Below are positions 1-5,546 of a DNA stretch of 5,546 bases, piece by piece. A model generated the notes under the pieces. The model worked only from the letters and a program-made list of their open reading frames with translations. It ran no database searches and was not told where the DNA came from. Each line of letters starts with the position of its first letter. Position 1 is the stretch's first letter. Location: assembly GCA_028279155.1 (NCBI GenBank), contig JANQST010000222.1, positions 1-5,546 of the forward strand, given 5' to 3'. The stretch comes from Cyclobacteriaceae bacterium (GTDB lineage: Bacteria > Bacteroidota > Bacteroidia > Cytophagales > Cyclobacteriaceae). A program made the position numbers and the translations under genes.

Positions 1-1
1 T

Positions 2-241
2 GAACAAGTGATTGATTCCATCTCATTAGATGATCACATCCGATTAATCATTGAGGATATTCCTGAAAACGTTACAGGCCTTGATTTAAGAAGCGAAATT
101 TATACTCGCGGTGTAGGACTTGTGAAGAAAGATTATTTTTCTCAATTGATTTGTACTGGGGATAATTGTGATGATGATTTGGGAGAAGTTATTGGAGGAC
201 GTTTCCTTAATCAAGTATTAATAGAAGCTGGAAATGAATAA
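2..241 (+). CDS. 3' end of an uncharacterised, probably exported protein (partial)
   Basis: The reading frame is open from the left edge (GAA CAA GTG...) to a TAA at 239-241, so only the last 79 residues are visible. The GTG at position 8 is probably internal, since the frame continues upstream to the edge. The segment YTRGVGLVKK (visible residues 34-43) resembles the 'GVGLVK' C-terminal motif of uncharacterised Bacteroidota lipoproteins and envelope proteins, where it is normally followed by a short beta-rich tail. Two cysteines (visible residues 51 and 56, in CTGDNC) lie just after it. The N-terminus is missing, so a signal peptide or lipobox cannot be checked. The stop overlaps the start of the following protease gene by 8 nt, which suggests the same operon. 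That it is coding is fairly sure; the function is unknown and the family resemblance is from memory. Confidence 0.75.
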   Translation, partial: EQVIDSISLDDHIRLIIEDIPENVTGLDLRSEIYTRGVGLVKKDYFSQLICTGDNCDDDLGEVIGGRFLNQVLIEAGNE

Positions 242-1877
242 ACCGATTTTAACTTTTTTCTTACTTATTGGAATTATCTTTTCCCACGCCCAAACAAATC
301 GATACGTCGTTTATTTCACAGATAAGGAAGGCATCAATTATCCTTACTCACTCAATTCTCCATCCGATTTCTTAACTGATCGGGCCATCCAAAGAAGGTC
401 CGTTCAGAACATAACTCTTGATTCTACTGATTTGCCAGTAAATCCAACATATGTGGAAGATTTAAAGACACATGTAGATGTTTATTTTACTTCGAAATGG
501 ATAAACGCGGCACTTGTGCAAACGGATGAAGCAAACATCGCTACCATTCAAAACCTAAACTTTGTTGATAGTGTGGCCCTCGTAGCTCAAAATGACAAAC
601 TGTCAAACAATAAGATAGAAGTTGAAATTCCTGATGAATTCAAGGAACCTCCATCCATCAATGCAACTACTACAATCCAGAACACGATGACACAAGTGGA
701 TGCCATGCATGAAGAGGGTATTCGAGGTGAGAATATGTTGATTGCTGTTTTGGACAACGGTTTTACTGGTGTAAATGAGTACACACCATTCGAACATTTA
801 TGGACTGAAGATAAAATCCTGGCTACCAAAGACTTTGTCGAGAATAGCGGAAATGTTTTTAGGGTCGGTGACCATGGCACGGCTGTTTTTTCTACGATTG
901 CAGGGAAGTATGAAGGGGACCTCAGTTATAATGGCGTTGCATACATGGCGAATTTCATCCTTTGTGTGACGGAAGAAAGTGGGAGTGAGGATCGTGTAGA
1001 AGAATATAATTGGTTGCTCGGTGCTGAATTTGCAGATAGTCTGGGAGCAGATGTTATCAATAGTTCTCTTGGATATAACTCGTTCGATATTCCAGCTCAT
1101 GACTATTCTTTTGAGGATTTGGATGGAAAGACCACTGTTGTTTCCTCCGCTGCAAAAATGGCATCTGACAAAGGCATGGTAGTGGTAGTTAGTGCTGGTA
1201 ACGAAGGAGATAATCCACCTTCAAGCTGGAGATACATTACTCCACCTGCCGATGCAGATAATGTGCTAACTGTGGGCAGTGTGAATCCTGATTTTACCTG
1301 GACTCCTTTCAGTTCTTTAGGCCCTTCATCAGATGGTAGAACCAAGCCAGATGTGAGCGCATTGGGTTTTGGAACTGCAGTTATAAGGGGGAATGGAAGA
1401 ATTACAACTGGTAATGGGACAAGCTTTGCCTCACCACAAATTGCAGGATTGGCTGCAGGTGTTTGGCAAGCGAACCCTTCGTGGACAAACCTTGAAGTAA
1501 TAGATGCGCTTAAAGGTGCCAGTCACGTTGCTCATCGACCGGATACATTGATTGGACATGGAGTTCCATTTTTCACATTTGCAGTAGATGGTAAGGTTCT
1601 CAGTACATCGGATATTTTGACCGAGAAAATCACTGTCTACCCAAATCCTTTCCACGGAGAAAAACTGTTTCTTAAAATCGACGAAGTGATTATTGATCCA
1701 CTCTATGTAGAGATTGTCAACAGTGAAGGGAAATCCATTCTAAAGGACACAATTTCAATCGCTAAATCGAAATCAATCGTTGAGTTTAGTCTTGAAAATA
1801 TTCAAGAAGGCCTTTATTTCTTATCCTTGCAATACGCTAATGAAGTTAAGGTCGTTAAACTGATTAATTTTCAATGA
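234..1877 (+). CDS. Secreted S8 (subtilisin-like) serine protease with T9SS sorting tail
   Basis: This is a 547-residue subtilase predicted to be exported by Sec and then carried across the outer membrane by the type IX secretion system. Residues 1-19 form a signal peptide (lysine, hydrophobic core, cleavage expected after SHA, before Q20). Residues about 22-125 form an N-terminal region with FLTDRAIQRR that is typical of Bacteroidota subtilases and may be a propeptide. The peptidase domain spans about 155-455. The catalytic triad is Asp174 (AVLDNGFTG), His214 (GDHGTAVFS) and Ser397 (GNGTSFASPQIAG); the oxyanion-hole Asn is N323 (SAGNEGD), and a SSLG substrate-binding segment lies at 277-280. 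All key residues are intact, so it should be active. Residues about 461-547 are a T9SS C-terminal domain with YPNPF (469-473) and a GLYFLSL strand near the end. Start: ATG at 234 gives a complete signal peptide and overlaps the upstream stop. The substrate is unknown. Confidence 0.95.
   Translation: MNKPILTFFLLIGIIFSHAQTNRYVVYFTDKEGINYPYSLNSPSDFLTDRAIQRRSVQNITLDSTDLPVNPTYVEDLKTHVDVYFTSKWINAALVQTDEANIATIQNLNFVDSVALVAQNDKLSNNKIEVEIPDEFKEPPSINATTTIQNTMTQVDAMHEEGIRGENMLIAVLDNGFTGVNEYTPFEHLWTEDKILATKDFVENSGNVFRVGDHGTAVFSTIAGKYEGDLSYNGVAYMANFILCVTEESGSEDRVEEYNWLLGAEFADSLGADVINSSLGYNSFDIPAHDYSFEDLDGKTTVVSSAAKMASDKGMVVVVSAGNEGDNPPSSWRYITPPADADNVLTVGSVNPDFTWTPFSSLGPSSDGRTKPDVSALGFGTAVIRGNGRITTGNGTSFASPQIAGLAAGVWQANPSWTNLEVIDALKGASHVAHRPDTLIGHGVPFFTFAVDGKVLSTSDILTEKITVYPNPFHGEKLFLKIDEVIIDPLYVEIVNSEGKSILKDTISIAKSKSIVEFSLENIQEGLYFLSLQYANEVKVVKLINFQ
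1682..1874 (+). other. Core of the T9SS C-terminal sorting domain of the protease
   Basis: This marks the beta-sandwich part of the sorting domain (protein residues about 484-547), which follows the YPNPF motif encoded at 1638-1652. Visible elements are a YVEIVNSEGK strand-turn, a VEFSLENIQEGLYFLSL segment and the basic hydrophobic end EVKVVKLINFQ. In the known family this domain directs the protein to the T9SS translocon and is usually removed, with the mature protein attached to the cell surface or released. The assignment is by pattern recognition, and the boundaries are approximate. Confidence 0.85.
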
Positions 1878-2524
1878 AAAAGCTGATTGCCCCGTCCGTA
1901 TTATCCGCTGATTTTGCAAACATCCAGCGTGACATAGAAATGCTCAATGAAAGTGATGCAGATTATGTCCACATCGATATAATGGATGGCGTATTCGTTC
2001 CTAATATTTCTTACGGATTTCCGGTTTGTGCAGCTATGCACAAATATTCTAAGAAACCGATGGATTTTCATTTGATGATTCAGAATGCAGATCCCTATTT
2101 GGAAGACTGTATTAAATCAGGCGCGGAAATCATCAGTGTTCATTATGAAGCACACAATCACATACATCGTACAGTTACAAGAATTCAGGAACTGGGAGCC
2201 AAGGCAGGAGTGGTGTTAAATCCTCATACTCCCGTTGATGTCCTGGAAGAAATACTCCCATATGTAGACCTGGTGCTGCTGATGTCGGTCAATCCTGGCT
2301 TCGGTGGACAGAAGTTTATAGAAACCACCTTCGCCAAGGTAAGGAAGCTAAAAGCCATGGTTGATGTCTTGGATTCTGAAATCCTTATAGAAGTAGATGG
2401 TGGAGTGACGGATAAAAATGCAGGTCAACTCTTCGAAGCTGGAGCTGATATTCTGGTTGCAGGAAGTTTTGTTTTTAAATCCGATGATCCTGCCAAGACG
2501 ATTTTGAATCTCAAATCAGTCTAG
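1874..2524 (+). CDS. rpe: Ribulose-phosphate 3-epimerase
   Basis: This cytosolic (beta/alpha)8-barrel enzyme interconverts D-ribulose 5-phosphate and D-xylulose 5-phosphate in the pentose phosphate pathway. The 216-residue length is normal for the family. The N-terminus APSVLSADF is the family signature, with Ser8 in the active site. The metal ligands and acid/base residues are present: His33 and Asp35 (VHIDIMDGVFVPN), His66 (DFHLMI) and Asp175 (EVDGGV). The loop MSVNPGFGGQKF (137-148) and the phosphate-binding end AGSFVFKSDDP (196-206) are also intact. The ATG overlaps the protease stop as ATGA (4 nt), which is a strong sign of translational coupling and supports this start. A TonB-dependent receptor follows 4 nt after the stop. 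Nothing is missing or unusual in the protein itself; its placement among envelope genes is the only oddity. Confidence 0.97.
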   Translation: MKKLIAPSVLSADFANIQRDIEMLNESDADYVHIDIMDGVFVPNISYGFPVCAAMHKYSKKPMDFHLMIQNADPYLEDCIKSGAEIISVHYEAHNHIHRTVTRIQELGAKAGVVLNPHTPVDVLEEILPYVDLVLLMSVNPGFGGQKFIETTFAKVRKLKAMVDVLDSEILIEVDGGVTDKNAGQLFEAGADILVAGSFVFKSDDPAKTILNLKSV

Positions 2525-2528
2525 CCTT

Positions 2529-2531
2529 TTG
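2529..2531 (+). other. Probable TTG start codon of the receptor gene
   Basis: In this frame the nearest upstream stop is TGA at 2505-2507, and no ATG or GTG occurs between it and the signal-peptide coding sequence. TTG at 2529 yields MRYFLSSTLLLISLITLGQ, a normal export signal with one early Arg and a hydrophobic core. A later start would cut into the signal. No clear Shine-Dalgarno sequence precedes it. Initiation is probably helped by ribosomes ending rpe at 2522-2524. Confidence 0.7.
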
Positions 2532-4925
2532 CGGTATTTTCTTTCATCGACCCTTCTTCTGATTTCTTTAATCACTCTTGGTCAATCAGTAGGAATTATT
2601 CGAGGGCTTGTTTCCGATGAGGGAGGTGAACCAATCCCGGGTGTCAATATTATCCTCAAGTCTGACAATAGAATTGGAACTATAACAGACATTAATGGTG
2701 CCTTTGAAATTGGATTGCCAGTTGGAAGCGATGTACTTATTTTTTCACATGTTCAATACGCGACTCGTGAGGTTCAGGTAAATGTTCAGACTGAAGAGGT
2801 ACAAAATCTGAGTGTTCGCTTGAATCCAAAGAACACGCAACTAGATGAGGTAGAGGTTATTGGTCAGCAGGAACGTGATCCGATCGATCCTGCAACGAAG
2901 ATTGATGCCACTTCCGCTAGAAACCTTCCATCAGCTTCAGGAGATTTTAGCAAGGTCCTGGTTACATTACCAGGCGTAGCAGCCAATAATGAACTTTCTT
3001 CTGCGTATAACGTCAGGGGTGGAAATTTTGATGAGAACCTGGTTTACGTTAACGACATTCCAGTGTATCGGCCGTTCCTTGCAAATGCCGGCAGGCAGGA
3101 GGGATTAAGCTTTGTAAATACGGACCTGGTAAAAGACATCAGCTTTTATGCTGGTGGTTGGGAATCTAAATACGGCGATAAACTTTCCTCATCTCTAAAT
3201 ATCCTTTACAAGGAACCGGAAGATTATCATGGAAGTATCAATTTTGGTTTGTTAGGCGGTTCAGCATATGTAGGTAATCGTGTGTCTGATCGATTCAAAT
3301 ATCTGTTAGGGGCAAGGCATAGCGATACCCGCTATTTATTGGGAACCCTGGAAACAAAAGGGCAGTATTTACCTTCTTACACAGATGCTCAAGCTTTTCT
3401 GACGTTCGATTTGTCTCAAAAGGGGCAGCAGGTAAACAGAACAAAACTCAATTGGCTATTGGCATATGGAAGAAACAGGTATCTCACTTTACCGGAATCT
3501 CAAACGACTGAGTTTGGATCAGTTTCTCAAACACTTAGAGTCCAAACAGCTTTTGAAGGAAGAGAACTCCTAAACTACGACACCTACCAAACTGGATTTA
3601 ACCTGTCACACAAATGGAGCAATCGATTCCTGAGTCGCTTAATTGCATCGGGAGTGCAGACGAGCGAAAAAGAATTTTATAATGTGGAAGGAGCTTATCG
3701 GATTTGCGATGTAGACAACAATCCTGGTTCAAACAGCTTCAACGATTGTGTTGTGACTCGTGGAATAGGTACCAATTTCAACTACGGACGAAACAACCTT
3801 GATGCAACCGTTCTTAATTTCGAATTAAGAAATGAATTACTTATAAACGATTGGGTACTGTTGGAGGCAGGAGCAGGGTTCAATCACAATAAAATGGAAG
3901 ATGAACTCAATGAATATGCCTACCTCGATTCTGCTGGATTTATAATAAACCCTTTTGATCCATCGACAAATGTCCTTAGAAGCGTATTCAATGAACTAGA
4001 CCTGACAACACAAACCTACACTGGCTATTTGCAGTCAACCATTTTTTCCAGAGACTCTGCACATGCCGTTAATATCGGAGCTCGTATCAACTACCTGGAT
4101 TACACCCAGGAAACACTTGTAAGCCCTAGACTTATTTACAGACATAAACCAGATTGGGAAAGAGAAACCTCATTCAGGATTTCCATTGGAAAGTATAGTC
4201 AAACTCCTTTCTACAGAGAACTGAGGGATTTGGATGGCAATATTCGAGACGATGTGAAAGCCCAGCAGTCTACACATTTTATTTTGGGCATTGAACGCCT
4301 TTTTGAATGGTGGGGAAGGCCGTTCTTATTAACCTCCGAAGGGTATTATAAAAGGATGACGAACATCATCCCGTACGATATTGATAATGTCAGACTTAGA
4401 TATTTTGCTGAAAACAATGCGGAGGCCTTTGCTTATGGTTTAGACTTGCGACTAAATGGAGAATTTATCCGAGGTTCCCAATCCTGGTTTAGTCTTGGGA
4501 TACTAAAAACCAGTGAGGACATTGAAGAAGATGACAAAGATTACATACGACGACCCAGTGATCAACGAATCAACCTGGCATTTTTCTTCGAAGATCACAT
4601 GCCCAACGATCCGTCGGTTCGTGTTTATGTTAATTCAATTTTCGGATCAGGTTATCCACTGGGACCGCCCAATGAAATAAATGCAAGAAATATTTTTTCC
4701 GGAGATGAGTTCTTCAGAGTGGATATTGGTTTCTCTAAATCACTTGAGTTAAAAAAGAATAAGTATCTGAAAGTCTTATGGTTAAGGGCAGAGATACTGA
4801 ATGCACTTGGTGCTGATAATACCTTATCTTATTCATGGATACAAGACATCTCAGGAAGCCAACTGGCAATACCCAATTCATTATCGGCAAGGTTTTTGAA
4901 CTTCCGGGTCGCAGCGGACTTCTAA
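2529..4925 (+). CDS. TonB-dependent outer-membrane receptor with N-terminal carboxypeptidase-like domain
   Basis: A 798-residue outer-membrane beta-barrel protein, expected to import a ligand using energy from TonB-ExbBD. Order of parts: signal peptide (residues 1 to about 18-20, cleavage near LGQ); carboxypeptidase-like regulatory domain (about 22-100, with IRGLVSDEGGEPIPGVNI and GTITDINGAFEI); linker LDEVEVIGQ (105-113); plug (about 125-230, with NVRGGNFDENLVYVNDIPVY at 161-180 and the GGWESKYGDKLSS segment); barrel to the C-terminus, which ends in Phe (FRVAADF) as outer-membrane barrels usually do. It is shorter than typical SusC proteins (about 1000 residues) and has no SusD partner here, so a polysaccharide-utilisation role is unlikely. 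The plug motif matches a widespread Bacteroidota receptor type with unknown substrate. Start: TTG at 2529 gives a full signal peptide, and the frame is closed by TGA at 2505-2507 with no ATG or GTG between. It sits 4 nt after rpe. Confidence 0.9.
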   Translation: MRYFLSSTLLLISLITLGQSVGIIRGLVSDEGGEPIPGVNIILKSDNRIGTITDINGAFEIGLPVGSDVLIFSHVQYATREVQVNVQTEEVQNLSVRLNPKNTQLDEVEVIGQQERDPIDPATKIDATSARNLPSASGDFSKVLVTLPGVAANNELSSAYNVRGGNFDENLVYVNDIPVYRPFLANAGRQEGLSFVNTDLVKDISFYAGGWESKYGDKLSSSLNILYKEPEDYHGSINFGLLGGSAYVGNRVSDRFKYLLGARHSDTRYLLGTLETKGQYLPSYTDAQAFLTFDLSQKGQQVNRTKLNWLLAYGRNRYLTLPESQTTEFGSVSQTLRVQTAFEGRELLNYDTYQTGFNLSHKWSNRFLSRLIASGVQTSEKEFYNVEGAYRICDVDNNPGSNSFNDCVVTRGIGTNFNYGRNNLDATVLNFELRNELLINDWVLLEAGAGFNHNKMEDELNEYAYLDSAGFIINPFDPSTNVLRSVFNELDLTTQTYTGYLQSTIFSRDSAHAVNIGARINYLDYTQETLVSPRLIYRHKPDWERETSFRISIGKYSQTPFYRELRDLDGNIRDDVKAQQSTHFILGIERLFEWWGRPFLLTSEGYYKRMTNIIPYDIDNVRLRYFAENNAEAFAYGLDLRLNGEFIRGSQSWFSLGILKTSEDIEEDDKDYIRRPSDQRINLAFFFEDHMPNDPSVRVYVNSIFGSGYPLGPPNEINARNIFSGDEFFRVDIGFSKSLELKKNKYLKVLWLRAEILNALGADNTLSYSWIQDISGSQLAIPNSLSARFLNFRVAADF

Positions 4926-4939
4926 CCCTTTTTAGGGTT
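4924..4939 (+). other. Small hairpin overlapping the receptor stop codon
   Basis: AACCCT (4924-4929) pairs perfectly with AGGGTT (4934-4939) around a TTTT loop, and the first stem bases lie inside the TAA stop (4923-4925). No T-run follows directly; the downstream sequence is CAATCTGCTTATTTTG. It is therefore a weak terminator or a 3'-end protecting hairpin rather than a canonical intrinsic terminator. Confidence 0.45.
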
Positions 4940-4947
4940 CAATCTGC

Positions 4948-4955
4948 TTATTTTG
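4948..4955 (+). promoter_or_regulatory. Candidate Bacteroidota -7 promoter element
   Basis: TTATTTTG matches the Bacteroidota -7 consensus TAnnTTTG except at the second base. It lies 26 nt before the ATG at 4982, leaving room for a short leader. No perfect TTTG -33 element is visible at the right distance, so the match is suggestive only. A promoter somewhere in the 56-nt gap is plausible because the gap breaks the tight gene spacing upstream. Confidence 0.4.
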
Positions 4956-4981
4956 TACTAATTAGTTAATCATATTAAAGA

Positions 4982-5425
4982 ATGAAAAAATCCCTATTAA
5001 CGATAGCACTTGTAGTAGCTGCAAGTGCTGTATCTTATGCACAAGAATTCAAAGTCATCACCGTAGTTGAATCAATCGTTCCAGGTGGTCTGGGAAGATC
5101 CAGAATGGTAGAAAACAAAGGTGATTTAGATATTAATGCGTTCACCACCGAAAGAACTGACGGAAAGAAAAGCAATCAAGGTGATGTCAAAAGGAAAGAT
5201 GCGAAAATTGACAAATTTGCTGAATCCAAATTGTTGAACTTTTACAGCATAACCGGAATTAACTTTCAAAATGTAGCTTCTAATGATGCATTGATCTCTT
5301 CCAAGCTGAACCAAATGTCAGAAGAAGGATGGGAACTTGCTTTTGTTACAAGTGGTGTAGAAAGTGATGCAGGAAAGTCTGATGATTACGGATTGTATAT
5401 CACACGATTTATTTTCAAAAGATAG
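4982..5425 (+). CDS. Small exported protein with DUF4177-like C-terminal half, function unknown
   Basis: The gene encodes 147 residues with a clear signal peptide (MKK, hydrophobic core at about 4-15, cleavage expected after SYA at residue 20). The mature protein is about 127 residues, has no cysteine and is rich in Lys and Asp. A first strand EFKVITVVES is followed by PGGLGRSRMVE (34-44) and a basic, polar stretch (about 57-78). The later segment SSKLNQMSEEGWELAFVTSG (106-125) and the closing YITRFIFKR (139-147) resemble the 'LNxxGxEGWEL...' helix-strand and final strand of DUF4177-type small domains. The expected location is periplasm or outside; no lipobox or T9SS tail is seen. ATG at 4982 is the natural start. 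The gene has its own gap upstream and an intrinsic terminator downstream, so it is probably transcribed alone. I recall similar proteins in other Cytophagales, but none with an assigned function. Confidence 0.85.
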   Translation: MKKSLLTIALVVAASAVSYAQEFKVITVVESIVPGGLGRSRMVENKGDLDINAFTTERTDGKKSNQGDVKRKDAKIDKFAESKLLNFYSITGINFQNVASNDALISSKLNQMSEEGWELAFVTSGVESDAGKSDDYGLYITRFIFKR

Positions 5426-5435
5426 CAAGCTTTTT

Positions 5436-5471
5436 AATCCCATGTTCAATTTGGGCATGGGATTTGTTTTT
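5436..5471 (+). terminator. Rho-independent terminator after the small exported protein
   Basis: A perfect 9-bp inverted repeat, AATCCCATG (5436-5444) with CATGGGATT (5456-5464), encloses an 11-nt loop and is followed by a T-rich tail (TGTTTTT, 5465-5471). It begins 11 nt after the stop at 5425. On the opposite strand the hairpin would be followed by an A-run, so it should act only on + strand transcription. Confidence 0.85.
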
Positions 5472-5477
5472 ACTTTG
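5470..5477 (+). promoter_or_regulatory. Candidate -7 promoter element for the last gene
   Basis: TTACTTTG has one mismatch to the Bacteroidota TAnnTTTG element and has the same form as the candidate at 4948. TTTG at 5450-5453, inside the terminator loop, could be a -33 element with a 16-nt spacer, slightly short of the usual range. It lies 20 nt before the ATG at 5498 and follows a strong terminator, so a new promoter is expected here. Confidence 0.35.
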
Positions 5478-5497
5478 CCAATCAAAATAAAAGACGA

Positions 5498-5546
5498 ATG
5501 AATACCATTAAGATAACAACACTGCTCTCTATCGCCGTACTTGCAT
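5498..5546 (+). CDS. Start of a probably exported protein (partial, cut by right edge)
   Basis: ATG at 5498 opens a frame giving MNTIKITTLLSIAVLA before the window ends. A short polar start with one Lys and then a hydrophobic core looks like the beginning of a Sec signal peptide or lipoprotein signal. The preceding terminator and candidate promoter support a new transcription unit. Only 16 residues are visible, so no family can be given. Confidence 0.6.
   Translation, partial: MNTIKITTLLSIAVLA

Noticed and set aside
587..1345. Several antisense or alternate-frame open frames of 64-100 codons inside the protease gene
   Set aside because: They lie wholly within a gene with an intact catalytic triad and full domain order, show no recognisable motif, and are explained as shadows of the real frame.
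1431..1655. Minus-strand open frame of 74 codons across the catalytic-serine region and T9SS tail junction
   Set aside because: It is antisense to a highly conserved coding segment (GTSFASP), and its product looks like random sequence.
234..1877. Defence-system or toxin role for the subtilase
   Set aside because: The signal peptide and T9SS tail show that it is exported, and the neighbours are metabolic and transport genes rather than nucleases, STAND ATPases or reverse transcriptases.
2529..4925. SusC/SusD polysaccharide-utilisation locus
   Set aside because: The receptor is too short for a typical SusC, and no SusD, glycoside hydrolase or sensor-regulator gene lies next to it.
5126..5314. 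Minus-strand open frame of 62 codons inside the small exported protein gene
   Set aside because: It has no recognisable motif and no promoter or start context; the + strand gene has a signal peptide and a terminator in the correct place.
1..5546. Mobile element, CRISPR array, tRNA or integration site
   Set aside because: No transposase, integrase, regularly spaced repeats, long terminal inverted repeats or tRNA-like cloverleaf were seen; gene packing is continuous, with gaps of only 56 and 72 nt.

Overview
The window looks like ordinary chromosome from a member of the Bacteroidota, most likely the order Cytophagales. Three things point there. A secreted subtilase ends in a type IX secretion (T9SS) sorting domain carrying YPNPF. 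A TonB-dependent receptor begins with a carboxypeptidase-like regulatory domain, as is typical of this phylum. Start codons lack clear Shine-Dalgarno sequences, and the DNA is moderately AT-rich. The genus cannot be named from sequence alone.

Layout: all genes are on the + strand. Positions 2-4925 hold a very tightly packed run of four genes: the 3' end of an uncharacterised, probably exported protein (2-241); an S8 subtilisin-like protease with signal peptide and T9SS tail (234-1877); ribulose-phosphate 3-epimerase, rpe (1874-2524); and a TonB-dependent outer-membrane receptor (2529-4925). The junctions are an 8-nt overlap, a 4-nt ATGA overlap and a 4-nt gap, so co-transcription and translational coupling are likely. 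The receptor appears to start with TTG.

After a 56-nt gap with a small hairpin and a plausible Bacteroidota-type promoter comes a small periplasmic or secreted protein (4982-5425) whose C-terminal half resembles DUF4177-like domains. It is followed by a convincing intrinsic terminator (5436-5471). A last gene starts at 5498 with a signal-peptide-like N-terminus and runs off the right edge.

Functionally, the four-gene run mixes one cytosolic enzyme of the pentose phosphate pathway (rpe) with envelope or secreted proteins. The grouping looks like a conserved or historical operon rather than a pathway. No mobile element, CRISPR array, tRNA/rRNA, phage gene or defence system was seen, and no intergenic stretch exceeds 300 bases. 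I found no clear new biological system. The most worthwhile leads are the small DUF4177-like secreted family and the uncharacterised receptor linked to rpe and the protease.
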